From the NCBI RefSeq assembly GCF_018866325.1, contig NZ_CP076457.1, forward strand, positions 4,995,001 to 5,059,000: 64,000 nt of DNA, read 5' to 3'. The DNA comes from Streptomyces sp. YPW6. Its GTDB lineage: Bacteria; Actinomycetota; Actinomycetes; Streptomycetales; Streptomycetaceae. The notes under the pieces are model-generated. The model saw only the letters and a list, made by a program, of their open reading frames with translations, did no database searches and was not told where the DNA came from. A program made the translations under genes and the position numbers. Of the stretch, positions 17,801-25,581 are shown piece by piece; position 1 is the first letter of the stretch, and each line of letters opens with the position of its first letter.

Positions 17801-19252
17801 ATGACATCGGCGCAGGTCGACGAGGGACAGGTCGACAAGGGTCGGCCCGGCGGCGACGCCGGGGACGCCGGGGCCGGCGGTGAGGGATACCAGCGCGGCC
17901 TGGGAGCTCGGCAGATCCAGATGATCGCCATCGGCGGAGCCATCGGCACCGGGCTCTTCCTCGGCGCGGGCAAGGCCATCGACCGGGCCGGGCCCAGCCT
18001 CATCCTGGCCTACGCCATCGCGGGCCTGGTCATCTTCTTCATCATGCGGGCTCTGGGCGAACTGCTCATGTACCGGCCCGTCTCGGGCTCCTTCTCGGAG
18101 TACGCCCGCGAATTCATCGGCCCGTTCTCCGGATTCGTCACCGGCTGGACCTACTGGCTGTTCTGGGTCGTCACCGGCATCACCGAAGTCACCGCCGCCG
18201 CCACCTACATGACGTACTGGTGGAACATCCCGCAGTGGCTGTCCGCCCTGGTGTTCACCGTCGTCCTGTACGGCGCCAACCTGATCTCCGTGAAGCTCTT
18301 CGGTGAGCTGGAGTTCTGGTTCTCCATGGTCAAGGTCACCGCCATCATCGGCATGATCCTCATCTGCGCGGGCGTCCTCACCCTCGGCTTCTCCGACGCC
18401 GGCGACGCCGCGACCGTCTCCAACCTCTGGAACGACGGCGGGTTCTTCCCCAACGGCATCACCGGCACCCTCATGACGCTCCAGATCGTCATGTTCGCCT
18501 TCCTCGCCGTGGAACTCGTCGGCGTCACCGCCGGGGAGTCCAAGGACCCCAGGACCGTGCTGCCCAGGGCCATCAACACCGTCCCGTGGCGCATCGGCGT
18601 CTTCTACGTCGGCGCGCTGATCATGATCCTTTCGGTCGTGCCGTGGTCCACCTTCAAGCCCGGCGTCTCCCCGTTCGTGAAGGCCTTCGAGGAGATGGGC
18701 CTCGGCATCGGCGCCGCCATCGTGAACTTCGTCGTCCTCACCGCGGCGCTCTCCTCCTGCAACTCCGGCATGTACTCCACCGGCCGCATGCTCCGCGACC
18801 TCGCCCTCAACGGCCAGGGACCCCGCGCCTTCACCCGCCTGACGAAGAACGGCCTGCCGCTGGTGGGCACCACGTTCTCCGCCGCCCTGATGCTCGTCGG
18901 CGTCTGGATCAACTACCAGTGGCCCGGTGAGGCGTTCACCTACGTGGTCTCCTTCGCGACCATCTCCGGCATGTGGGCCTGGATCATGATCCTGATCAGC
19001 CAGATCCGCTACCGCCGCAAGGCCGACGCCGGCCTCCTGCCGCAGTCCTCGTTCCGGGCCCCGGGCGCCCCGTTCACCAGCTGGTTCGCGCTCTGCTTCA
19101 TCGGCCTGGTCATCGTGATGATGGCGATCGACGCGGACACCCGGATCTCGCTCTACTGCGCACCCCTGTGGGCGCTCATCCTCTTCGTCGCCCACCGGGT
19201 GCTCCCGTCGCCCACCCCGGAGCCGGAGAAGGACGCCACCGGGATCCGCTGA
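17801..19252 (+). CDS. Amino acid permease (APC superfamily, AAT/GABA-permease type)
   Basis: 483 aa with about 12 membrane helices. The first helix has the family motif QMIAIGGAIGTGLFLGAGKAI. PVSGSFSEYAREFIGPFSGFVTGWTYW and ELVGVTAGESKDP are typical of the AAT family (AnsP, GabP, ProY relatives). It imports an amino acid by proton symport; the specific substrate cannot be assigned. The ATG at 17801 follows a GGAGAAAGG; the frame is open upstream for 13 codons. It stands between DUF2017 and mec, which are usually close together. Confidence 0.92.
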   Translation: MTSAQVDEGQVDKGRPGGDAGDAGAGGEGYQRGLGARQIQMIAIGGAIGTGLFLGAGKAIDRAGPSLILAYAIAGLVIFFIMRALGELLMYRPVSGSFSEYAREFIGPFSGFVTGWTYWLFWVVTGITEVTAAATYMTYWWNIPQWLSALVFTVVLYGANLISVKLFGELEFWFSMVKVTAIIGMILICAGVLTLGFSDAGDAATVSNLWNDGGFFPNGITGTLMTLQIVMFAFLAVELVGVTAGESKDPRTVLPRAINTVPWRIGVFYVGALIMILSVVPWSTFKPGVSPFVKAFEEMGLGIGAAIVNFVVLTAALSSCNSGMYSTGRMLRDLALNGQGPRAFTRLTKNGLPLVGTTFSAALMLVGVWINYQWPGEAFTYVVSFATISGMWAWIMILISQIRYRRKADAGLLPQSSFRAPGAPFTSWFALCFIGLVIVMMAIDADTRISLYCAPLWALILFVAHRVLPSPTPEPEKDATGIR

Positions 19253-19340
19253 CCCGGACGGCCCACCGGCCCCGGAAGGCCCCGCCGGCCCGGACCGCTC
19301 ACCGGCCCCGGCAAGCCCCACCGACCCGAGGGCGGGCCCC
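19253..19340 (+). repeat. Imperfect 36-bp direct duplication after the permease gene
   Basis: Starting right at the stop codon, the block cccggacggcccaccggccc and what follows is repeated once as cccggaccgctcaccggccc with several mismatches. It resembles the other gene-end arrays of this window but the link to the stop codon is weaker here. Confidence 0.5.
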
Positions 19341-19456
19341 ACGACCGCCCTCCTCCCGGACCGCCCCGGCCGCCCCAAAGGCCGGAGGCGTCCAGCATGC
19401 GGGCCGTCGCGTACCACCCACCGGTACGCGACGGCCCGCACGCATATCCTGGCGCC

Positions 19457-19879
19457 ATGCTGACCATCACCCAGACGCTCTACGACCGGATCGTCGCCCA
19501 CTCCCGCGCCGACCACCCCGACGAGGCGTGCGGAGTGGTCGCGGGCCCGGCCGGGACGGACCGCCCCGAACGCTTCGTCCCGATGCTCAACGCCGCCCGC
19601 TCGCCCACGTTCTACGAGTTCGACTCCGCCGACCTCCTCAAGCTCTACCGCGAGATGGACGACCGCGACGAGGAACCCGTGATCGTCTACCACTCGCACA
19701 CGGCGACCGAGGCCTACCCCTCCCGCACCGACGTCACGTACGCCAACGAGCCCGGCGCCCACTACGTCCTCGTCTCCACCGCGGACACCGACGGATCGGG
19801 CCCCTTCCAGTTCCGCTCGTACCGCATCGTGGACGGCGAGATCACCGAGGAAGACGTGCAGGTCGTCGAGGCGTACTGA
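19457..19879 (+). CDS. mec: Mov34/JAMM-type metallopeptidase (Mec-like)
   Basis: 140 aa. The JAMM zinc motif is visible: a Glu in PDEACGVV, then YHSHTATEAYPSRTD (H-x-H, nine residues, S-x2-D). In Mycobacterium, Mec (Rv1334) releases cysteine from the CysO-Cys conjugate made by CysM. Here cysO and cysM lie 3.6 kb downstream, and the CysO tail has two residues beyond Gly-Gly, so this peptidase could also trim CysO. Start ATG at 19457. The B12-controlled transporter has come to lie between mec and cysO. Confidence 0.88.
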   Translation: MLTITQTLYDRIVAHSRADHPDEACGVVAGPAGTDRPERFVPMLNAARSPTFYEFDSADLLKLYREMDDRDEEPVIVYHSHTATEAYPSRTDVTYANEPGAHYVLVSTADTDGSGPFQFRSYRIVDGEITEEDVQVVEAY

Positions 19880-19938
19880 GCCCCGGGTACCGCACGGAGC
19901 CGCCGGAGCGGTCTGGCACACTGCACCCCGAACCCATC

Positions 19939-20079
19939 AAGGCGGTGGGAACCAGGAAGCCGGTGCGAATCCGGCACGGTCCCGCCACTGTGACCGGGCC
20001 CCCTCCCCGCGCACGCGTCCCCCACCGGACGTACCGCACCGGAGGGCGGCCCGGAAGCCAGGAACTGGCCCGCCGCCTT
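19939..20079 (+). promoter_or_regulatory. Cobalamin riboswitch
   Basis: The conserved core is readable: gccggtgcgaatccggcac (19959-19977), the B12 box gccactg at 19984-19990, then ggaagccaggaactgg near the 3' end. The closing P1 stem pairs aaggcgg (19939-19945) with ccgcctt (20073-20079). It ends 46 bases before the start of the binding-protein gene. A small ggggA...Tcccc hairpin next to the Shine-Dalgarno suggests translational control. Riboswitches of this class switch off expression when adenosylcobalamin is plentiful. Confidence 0.93.
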
Positions 20080-20125
20080 CTCGCATCGACCAGGGGACGC
20101 GGAAATCCCCCGGAGAGGCCCCGCC

Positions 20126-21130
20126 ATGTCCTGGCGCACCCCCGCGCTCATAGCCGCCGCCGTGCTGCTCCCGTTCACCCTCACCGCCTGCTCCACCTCC
20201 TCCGACGGCGACACCGCCACCGGGGACGAGGCAGCGGGCGAGGGCTTCCCGTACACCGTCGAGAACTGCGGTGTCACCACCACGTACAAGGCCCCGCCGA
20301 AGCGCGTCGTCACCATGAACCAGCACGTCACCGAGATCATGCTGGAACTGGGCCTCACCAAGTCCCTCGTCGGCACCGCCTACCTCGACGACCAGGTCCT
20401 GCCGAAGTACGCGAAGGACTACGCCTCCGTCCCGGTCCTCGCCAAGGAGTACCCCTCCTACGAGCAAGTCCTCGCCGCCAACCCCGACTTCGTCTACGGC
20501 GGCTACGCCAGCGCCTTCACCGCGGGCGACGGCCGCGGCCGCGAGGCGTTCAAGAAGGCGGGCATCCGGACCCGCCTCAACGCCGAGAGCTGCACCCAGG
20601 GCGACCAGCCCATGGACACCCTCTACGAGGAGATCCGCGAGGTCGGCCGCACCTTCGGCGTCAGCGACCGCGCCGAGGCCTGGATCAAGCAGGCCAAGGC
20701 CGACAACGCCGCCACCGCGAAGAAGCTGGCCGACCTGAAGCCGCTCTCCGTCTTCGTCTACGACAGCGGCGACAAGACCGCCTTCACCGCGGGCGGCGAG
20801 GGCATCGGCAACGAGCTGATCGAACGGGCCGGCGGCACCAACGTCTTCGCCGACCTCGACAAGCCCTTCGGCGACGCCTCCTGGGAGAACGTCGTCGACC
20901 GCAGGCCCGAGGTCATCGTGATCTACGACTACGGCGCCACCACCGTCGAACAGAAGAAGAAGCGCCTCCTCACCGACCCGGCCCTCGCCGACGTCCCCGC
21001 CGTCAAGAACAAGCGCTTCGCCGTCATGCCGCTGTCCGACGCGGTCCTCGGCGTCCGCGTCCCCGCCGCCGTCGACAAGCTCGCGGCCCAGCTCCACCCG
21101 GAGGCGGTCGAGGCGGCCACCACCCCGTGA
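20126..21130 (+). CDS. ABC transporter substrate-binding lipoprotein (BtuF/FhuD-like)
   Basis: 334 aa. A lipoprotein signal (lipobox LTAC, Cys22) is followed by a periplasmic-binding-protein fold of the metal-chelate/cobalamin class: KRVVTMNQHVTEIMLELGL, then YEQVLAANPDFVYGG. It heads a three-gene importer controlled by the cobalamin riboswitch. The substrate is therefore probably cobalamin or a corrinoid, although cobalt-chelate or siderophore transport under B12 control cannot be excluded. Its stop overlaps the permease start (GTGA). Confidence 0.9.
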   Translation: MSWRTPALIAAAVLLPFTLTACSTSSDGDTATGDEAAGEGFPYTVENCGVTTTYKAPPKRVVTMNQHVTEIMLELGLTKSLVGTAYLDDQVLPKYAKDYASVPVLAKEYPSYEQVLAANPDFVYGGYASAFTAGDGRGREAFKKAGIRTRLNAESCTQGDQPMDTLYEEIREVGRTFGVSDRAEAWIKQAKADNAATAKKLADLKPLSVFVYDSGDKTAFTAGGEGIGNELIERAGGTNVFADLDKPFGDASWENVVDRRPEVIVIYDYGATTVEQKKKRLLTDPALADVPAVKNKRFAVMPLSDAVLGVRVPAAVDKLAAQLHPEAVEAATTP

Positions 21131-22167
21131 CCTGCCGCGCCCCCGCACCGCGGCGGCCGCTCCGTTACGTCCTGGTGCTCGGCGTCCTCGCCGCGCTCCT
21201 GGCCGTAGCGGTGCTCGCCGCCCTCGCCCTCGGCTCCGTCCGCATCCCGCCCGGCCAGGTGCTGGACATCCTGACCGGGCGGGCGGAGGCGAGCCCGTTC
21301 CGCACGATCGTCCTGGACGTCCGGCTGCCCCGGGTCCTGCTCGGCATCGTCGTCGGCGCCGGACTCGCCGTCATCGGCACCGTCCTCCAGGCCCTCGTCC
21401 GCAACCAGCTCGCCGACCCGTTCCTCCTCGGCGTCTCCTCCGGGGCCTCCACCGGCGCGGTCCTGGTCATCGTCCTCGGCATCGGGGCGTCCCTCGCCAC
21501 CACCGTCACGATCCCCGCCGCCGCCTTCGCCGGCGCGCTGCTCTCGCTGCTGCTCGTCTACACCCTGGCCCGCGGCGGCGGCGGGATCACCACCAGCCGG
21601 CTCGTCCTCGCCGGGGTCGCCGTCTCCTACGTCCTGTCCGCCCTGACCAGCCTGATCCTCGTCACCTCCGCCCGCGCCGACCACCTCCAGGAAGTCCTCT
21701 ACTGGACCCTCGGCGGCCTCGGCGCCGCCCGCTGGGACATGCTCGCGCTCCCCGCGGTCACCCTGGCCGCGGGCACCGCCGTCCTCCTCACCCTCGCCCG
21801 CCCGCTCGACCTGCTCCTGGTGGGCGAGGAGGGCGCGACCGTCCTCGGCCTCGACACCGCCCGCTTCCGGGCCGCCGTCTTCGTCCTCGCCTCCCTGATG
21901 ACCGGGGTGCTCGTCGCGTACAGCGGGGCGATCGGCTTCATCGGCCTGATGGTCCCGCACATGGCCCGGATGGCGGTCGGCGCCGCCCACCGCGCGCTGC
22001 TCCCGGTCGTCGCACTCGGCGGCGCGGTCTTCCTGCTCCTCGCCGACCTCGCGGCCCGGACGCTCGCCGCCCCGCAGGACATCCCGGTCGGGGTGCTCAC
22101 CGCGCTGACGGGCGGCCCGTTCTTCCTCTGGATGCTGCGGCGCAGGCCCGAAGGAGCACCGGCGTGA
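21127..22167 (+). CDS. ABC transporter permease, FecCD/BtuC family
   Basis: 346 aa with about ten membrane helices. Family motifs include LPRVLLGIVVGAGLAVIGTVLQALVRNQLADPFLLGVSSGA and the coupling-loop region GAIGFIGLMVPHMARM. The GTG at 21127 overlaps the binding-protein stop by four bases. The stop codon context ggagcaccggcgtga is repeated several times downstream in degenerate form. It forms the membrane channel of the corrinoid-type importer. Confidence 0.92.
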   Translation: MTCRAPAPRRPLRYVLVLGVLAALLAVAVLAALALGSVRIPPGQVLDILTGRAEASPFRTIVLDVRLPRVLLGIVVGAGLAVIGTVLQALVRNQLADPFLLGVSSGASTGAVLVIVLGIGASLATTVTIPAAAFAGALLSLLLVYTLARGGGGITTSRLVLAGVAVSYVLSALTSLILVTSARADHLQEVLYWTLGGLGAARWDMLALPAVTLAAGTAVLLTLARPLDLLLVGEEGATVLGLDTARFRAAVFVLASLMTGVLVAYSGAIGFIGLMVPHMARMAVGAAHRALLPVVALGGAVFLLLADLAARTLAAPQDIPVGVLTALTGGPFFLWMLRRRPEGAPA

Positions 22168-22411
22168 GGCCCGCCGCGACCGGGCCCGGCGAGCACCGGC
22201 ACGCCCCCGGGCCGAGGTCGAGCACCGGCACGCCCCCGTCCGAAGGAGCACCGGCACGATCACGCCGCGCCCCGGGGGAGCACCCGCACGACGACCGTAC
22301 GCACGGCTGGAGGAGCCGCACGACGACCGTACGCACGGCTGGAGGAGCCGCACGACGACCGTACGCACGGCTGGAGGAGCCGCATGACGACCGTACGCAC
22401 GGCTGAGGGAG
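22153..22411 (+). repeat. Gene-end repeats grading into four 32-bp tandem repeats
   Basis: Copies of gagcaccggcacgcccccg and related gagcaccggcacg blocks follow the permease stop (22185-22260). Then come four head-to-tail 32-bp units at 22284, 22316, 22348 and 22380; the first three are identical. Each unit contains a Shine-Dalgarno-like ggaggag followed by acgacgaccgtacgcacggc; in the last unit acg is atg. No spacers, so not a CRISPR array. Confidence 0.9.
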
Positions 22412-22422
22412 CCCGCCCGTGA
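22384..22422 (+). CDS. Possible 12-codon leader ORF coupled to the ABC ATPase
   Basis: In the last 32-bp repeat the ATG at 22384 is preceded by ggaggag and encodes MTTVRTAEGARP, ending in a TGA that overlaps the GTG start of the ATPase (CCGTGACC). The peptide resembles the ATPase N-terminus MTTLRTEG, as if the start region had been copied upstream. Translation is speculative. Confidence 0.35.
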   Translation: MTTVRTAEGARP

Positions 22423-23216
22423 CCACCCTGCGCACCGAGGGCCTCTCGTTCGGGACCGGCGAGGGCCGCCATCTCGTCGACGCCGTCGACCTCACCGCCG
22501 CCGACGGCGAGACCGTCGGCCTCGTCGGCCCCAACGGCAGCGGCAAGACCACCCTGCTGCGCTGCGTCTACGGGACCCTGCGCCCCACCCACGGCCGCGT
22601 CCTCCTCGACGGCGACGACCTCGCCACCCTCCCCGTGAAGGCCCGCGCCCAGCGCATCGCCACCGTCCCGCAGGACGGCCACGCCGGATTCGAGCTCACC
22701 GTCGGGCAGGTCGTGGCGATGGGCCGCGCCCCGCACAAGCGGTTCTGGGAGTCCGACACCGCCGCGGACACCGCTCTGGTCACCGAGGCCCTCGACCGGG
22801 TCGGGATCGCCGCACTCGAAGCCCGGACGTTCACCTCCCTCTCCGGCGGCGAACGCCAGCGGGCCCTGGTCGCCCGCGCCCTCGTCCAGCAGCCCTCGCT
22901 CGTCGTGCTGGACGAGCCCACCAACCACCTGGACATCCGCTACCAGCTGGAGATTCTCTCCCTGGTCCGCGAACTCGGCACCACCAACCTCCTCGCCCTG
23001 CACGACCTCAATCTCGCCGCCTACTACTGCGACCGCCTCTACGTCCTCAAGGACGGCCGGGTCGTCGCGTCCGGCACCCCGGAGGAGGTCCTCACGGCCG
23101 AACTGCTCGGCGAGGTGTACGGCGTCGCCGCCGAGGTCAGCGCCCACCCGAAGACCGGCGCACCCACGGTCGTCTACCTCCCGGAAGGATCCGGACACCC
23201 CACCCTGTCCACATAG
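22419..23216 (+). CDS. ABC transporter ATP-binding protein (FecE/BtuD-like)
   Basis: 265 aa. Walker A GPNGSGKTT, Q-loop TVPQDGHAGFELTVG, signature LSGGERQRALVARAL, Walker B LVVLDEPTNHLD and the switch His in LALHDLNLAAYYCD are all intact. The sequence between helix and Q-loop (ATLPVKARAQRIA) is typical of metal-chelate/cobalamin importers. It completes the riboswitch-controlled transporter. It starts with GTG at 22419, and upstream lies the tandem-repeat zone, so its translation may depend on the repeat-borne initiation signals. Confidence 0.93.
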   Translation: MTTLRTEGLSFGTGEGRHLVDAVDLTAADGETVGLVGPNGSGKTTLLRCVYGTLRPTHGRVLLDGDDLATLPVKARAQRIATVPQDGHAGFELTVGQVVAMGRAPHKRFWESDTAADTALVTEALDRVGIAALEARTFTSLSGGERQRALVARALVQQPSLVVLDEPTNHLDIRYQLEILSLVRELGTTNLLALHDLNLAAYYCDRLYVLKDGRVVASGTPEEVLTAELLGEVYGVAAEVSAHPKTGAPTVVYLPEGSGHPTLST

Positions 23217-23285
23217 CGGCCATCATCCATCCACGATGTGGGATCACACTCGGGTTTCCGCACAGGGAATCGATACGATGCCCGC

Positions 23286-23414
23286 ATGGTTCCCCATGAC
23301 GTGAGCAACAAGACGCCGGGCACGCTGCTCGTCGCGCGGCTGCACGTCGACCTGTGCAGGCTGGCGAGCGCGATCTGTCCCGCCCGCACCCTGCCCGTGA
23401 GCCGCCCGGCCTGA
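23286..23414 (+). CDS. Putative cysteine-responsive leader peptide
   Basis: 42 aa. The stretch LLVARLHVDLCRLASAIC fits the small actinobacterial leader peptides found before sulfur-assimilation and cysteine genes, which end near conserved Cys codons. In mycobacteria similar uORFs attenuate downstream genes according to cysteine supply. Here it stands 100 bases before cysO-cysM, where such control makes sense. It is too short for most gene finders. Regulation is inferred from family and position, not shown. Confidence 0.7.
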   Translation: MVPHDVSNKTPGTLLVARLHVDLCRLASAICPARTLPVSRPA

Positions 23415-23513
23415 GCCGCGGTCCGCGCGCCCACCCACACGCACCACCCCCCGCGCGGGGGCCATCACACGCGCGCCCCACGCCACCTCCCGCTTCCGAC
23501 AGGAGCCCACGCC

Positions 23514-23801
23514 ATGGCCATCGAGGTCCGCATCCCGACCATCCTCCGCACCTACACCGACGGCGCGAAGGCCGTCGAAGGCACCGGGGACACCCTCGCC
23601 GACCTCTTCGCCGACCTGGACAGCCGCCACACCGGCATCCGTGAGCGCATCGTCGACGGCGCGAACGGCGAACAGCTGCGCCGCTTCGTGAACGTCTACC
23701 TCAACGACGAGGACGTCCGCTTCCTCGACGGCATCTCCACCAAGCTCAGCGACGGCGACAACGTCACGATCCTCCCGGCCGTCGCCGGCGGCATGCGCTG
23801 A
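23514..23801 (+). CDS. cysO: Sulfur-carrier protein CysO (MoaD/ThiS family)
   Basis: 95 aa with the ubiquitin-like fold (VRIPTILRTYTDGAKAVE at the start, FVNVYLNDEDVRFLDGISTKL, DGDNVTILPAVAGG). CysO thiocarboxylate donates sulfur to O-phosphoserine on CysM. The C-terminus is GGMR: the Gly-Gly needed for adenylation is followed by Met-Arg, so two residues must be removed, presumably by the JAMM peptidase at 19457. AGGAG precedes the ATG, and its stop overlaps cysM by one base (TGATG). Confidence 0.92.
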   Translation: MAIEVRIPTILRTYTDGAKAVEGTGDTLADLFADLDSRHTGIRERIVDGANGEQLRRFVNVYLNDEDVRFLDGISTKLSDGDNVTILPAVAGGMR

Positions 23802-24751
23802 TGCGGTACGACTCCCCGCTGGCGGCCGTGGGGAACACCCCCCTCGTCCGCCTCCCGCGGCTGTCCCCGTCCGAGGACGTCCGCATCTGGGCCAAGCTGG
23901 AGGACCGCAACCCCACGGGCTCGATCAAGGACCGCCCCGCGCTCCACATGGTCGAACAGGCCGAGAAGGACGGCCGGCTCACCCCCGGCTGCACCATCCT
24001 GGAGCCCACCAGCGGCAACACCGGCATCTCGCTCGCCATGGCGGCCAAGCTCAAGGGCTACCGCATCGTGTGCGTCATGCCGGAGAACACCTCCCAGGAA
24101 CGGCGCGACCTGCTCGCCATGTGGGGAGCCGAGATCATCTCCTCCCCGGCCGCCGGCGGCTCCAACACCGCGGTCCGCGTCGCGAAGGAACTGAGCGAGG
24201 AGCACCCCGACTGGGTGATGCTCTACCAGTACGGCAACCCGGACAACGCGGGCGCCCACTACGCGACCACCGGCCCGGAGATCCTCACCGACCTCCCGTC
24301 CATCACCCACTTCGTGGCGGGCCTCGGCACCACCGGCACCCTCATGGGCGTCGGCCGCTACCTCCGCGAGCACCGCCCCGGCATCCGGATCGTCGCCGCC
24401 GAACCGCGCTACGACGACCTGGTCTACGGTCTCCGTAACCTCGACGAGGGCTTCGTCCCCGAGCTGTACGACGCCTCCGTCCTCACCACCCGCTTCTCGG
24501 TGGGCTCCGCCGACGCGGTCACCCGCACCCGCGAACTCCTCCAGCAGGAGGGCATCTTCGCGGGCGTCTCCACCGGCGCCGCCCTCCACGCGGCGATCGG
24601 CGTCGGGAAGAAGGCGGTCAAGGCGGGGGAGAGCGCCGACATCGTCTTCGTCGTGGCGGACGGCGGCTGGAAGTACCTGTCGACGGGCGTCTACACGGCC
24701 GAGACGACGGAAGCCGCGATCGAAACCCTCCAGGGCCAGCTCTGGGCCTGA
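23801..24751 (+). CDS. cysM: Cysteine synthase CysM (CysO-dependent)
   Basis: 316 aa PLP enzyme of the beta family. The PLP lysine is Lys43 in PTGSIKDRPA; the substrate loop TSGNTG and the phosphate-binding GLGTTGTLMG are intact. The close coupling to cysO indicates the O-phosphoserine/CysO-thiocarboxylate type of enzyme, which gives CysO-Cys that Mec then cleaves. The C-terminal stretch covers the active site in this subgroup. Start ATG at 23801. Confidence 0.94.
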   Translation: MRYDSPLAAVGNTPLVRLPRLSPSEDVRIWAKLEDRNPTGSIKDRPALHMVEQAEKDGRLTPGCTILEPTSGNTGISLAMAAKLKGYRIVCVMPENTSQERRDLLAMWGAEIISSPAAGGSNTAVRVAKELSEEHPDWVMLYQYGNPDNAGAHYATTGPEILTDLPSITHFVAGLGTTGTLMGVGRYLREHRPGIRIVAAEPRYDDLVYGLRNLDEGFVPELYDASVLTTRFSVGSADAVTRTRELLQQEGIFAGVSTGAALHAAIGVGKKAVKAGESADIVFVVADGGWKYLSTGVYTAETTEAAIETLQGQLWA

Positions 24752-24830
24752 GCCCTTGAGCGCGATCCTCTGAGCCCTGCGGCGACGGGGGAGCGGGGCC
24801 CGGGGCAGCGCCCCGCAAGGGCCCCGCCCC

Positions 24831-25343
24831 TCACCCCGCCCCCAGCTTCCGTACGCGCTCCCACAGCCCGGGATCGACCGCCCCCACCCTCCGCCGGAAC
24901 GCGTCGACCCGCACCTCGCGCAGCTCGTCCGTCTCCAGGAAGCTCCGCCGCCCCTGCCGGTCCCCGACCGTCCCGGCCGGCAACGCGATCACCCCGGGCC
25001 GCTCCTCGTGGTGCTTGCTGGTGATCTTCGCGACCACCGCCGTACGCCCCGCGCCCCGCCCCCGTACCGAGATCACCAGACACGGCCGGTCCTTCGACCC
25101 GGGCCCGTCCTCGTACGGCACATCGGCCCACCACACCTCGCCCGCCCGCGGCCCCCGCCCATCCGGCCGCGAAGGACGCGAGGGACGGGACGGCCGGGAC
25201 GGCGGCCGGGACGACCCCGCCGGCCGCCGTCCCGGCCGCCGGGACCGGGGCCCCCGGTCCGACCGGCCCCGGCCGTCCACCACCGCGGCGACGAGCGCGA
25301 GCAGAACCACGGCGACCAGCGCCACCCACCAGAACGTGTTCAT
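24831..25343 (-). CDS. Membrane-anchored PemK/MazF-like protein
   Basis: 170 aa. An N-terminal helix (TFWWVALVAVVLLALVAAVV, about residues 3-22) is followed by about 45 residues rich in Arg, Pro and Ser. The PemK/MazF-like domain carries RAGEVWWADVPYEDGPGSKDRPCLVIS, VAKITSKHHEERPGVIALP and FLETDELREV. MazF proteins are usually soluble RNases paired with a small antitoxin; none is encoded nearby and this one is tethered to the membrane. Function is therefore unsure: it may be a housekeeping relative. The ATG at 25343 is the natural start; longer in-frame reading has no Met with an RBS. Confidence 0.8.
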   Translation of the reverse strand: MNTFWWVALVAVVLLALVAAVVDGRGRSDRGPRSRRPGRRPAGSSRPPSRPSRPSRPSRPDGRGPRAGEVWWADVPYEDGPGSKDRPCLVISVRGRGAGRTAVVAKITSKHHEERPGVIALPAGTVGDRQGRRSFLETDELREVRVDAFRRRVGAVDPGLWERVRKLGAG

Positions 25344-25581
25344 CCCCCGACCGTACCGGCGGGCGCGGCACGCCCCCGAGGGCCCGGCCGTGGACGCGCT
25401 TCCATCGAACCGGTGACAGAGCAGGTGAGTTCCCCCACAACGGAGGGCAGCGGAGGAGCGACGTGGAGTTTCGCGCCTTACGCTCGACGAACCGCAAAAC
25501 CGATCCCGCAGGAACCACCACCAGGCTCCGGCGGACTCGCCCGAACCCTCCCCGTTCCCGCGCCCCGGAGGTTCACGCTCC

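Noticed and set aside
18973..21126. N-terminal part of the long frame that ends in the FecCD permease
   Set aside because: It overlaps the amino-acid permease, mec and the binding-protein gene out of frame; the permease itself starts at 21127.
22284..22411. Four 32-bp direct repeats as a CRISPR array
   Set aside because: The repeats are contiguous with no spacers, and no cas genes are present.
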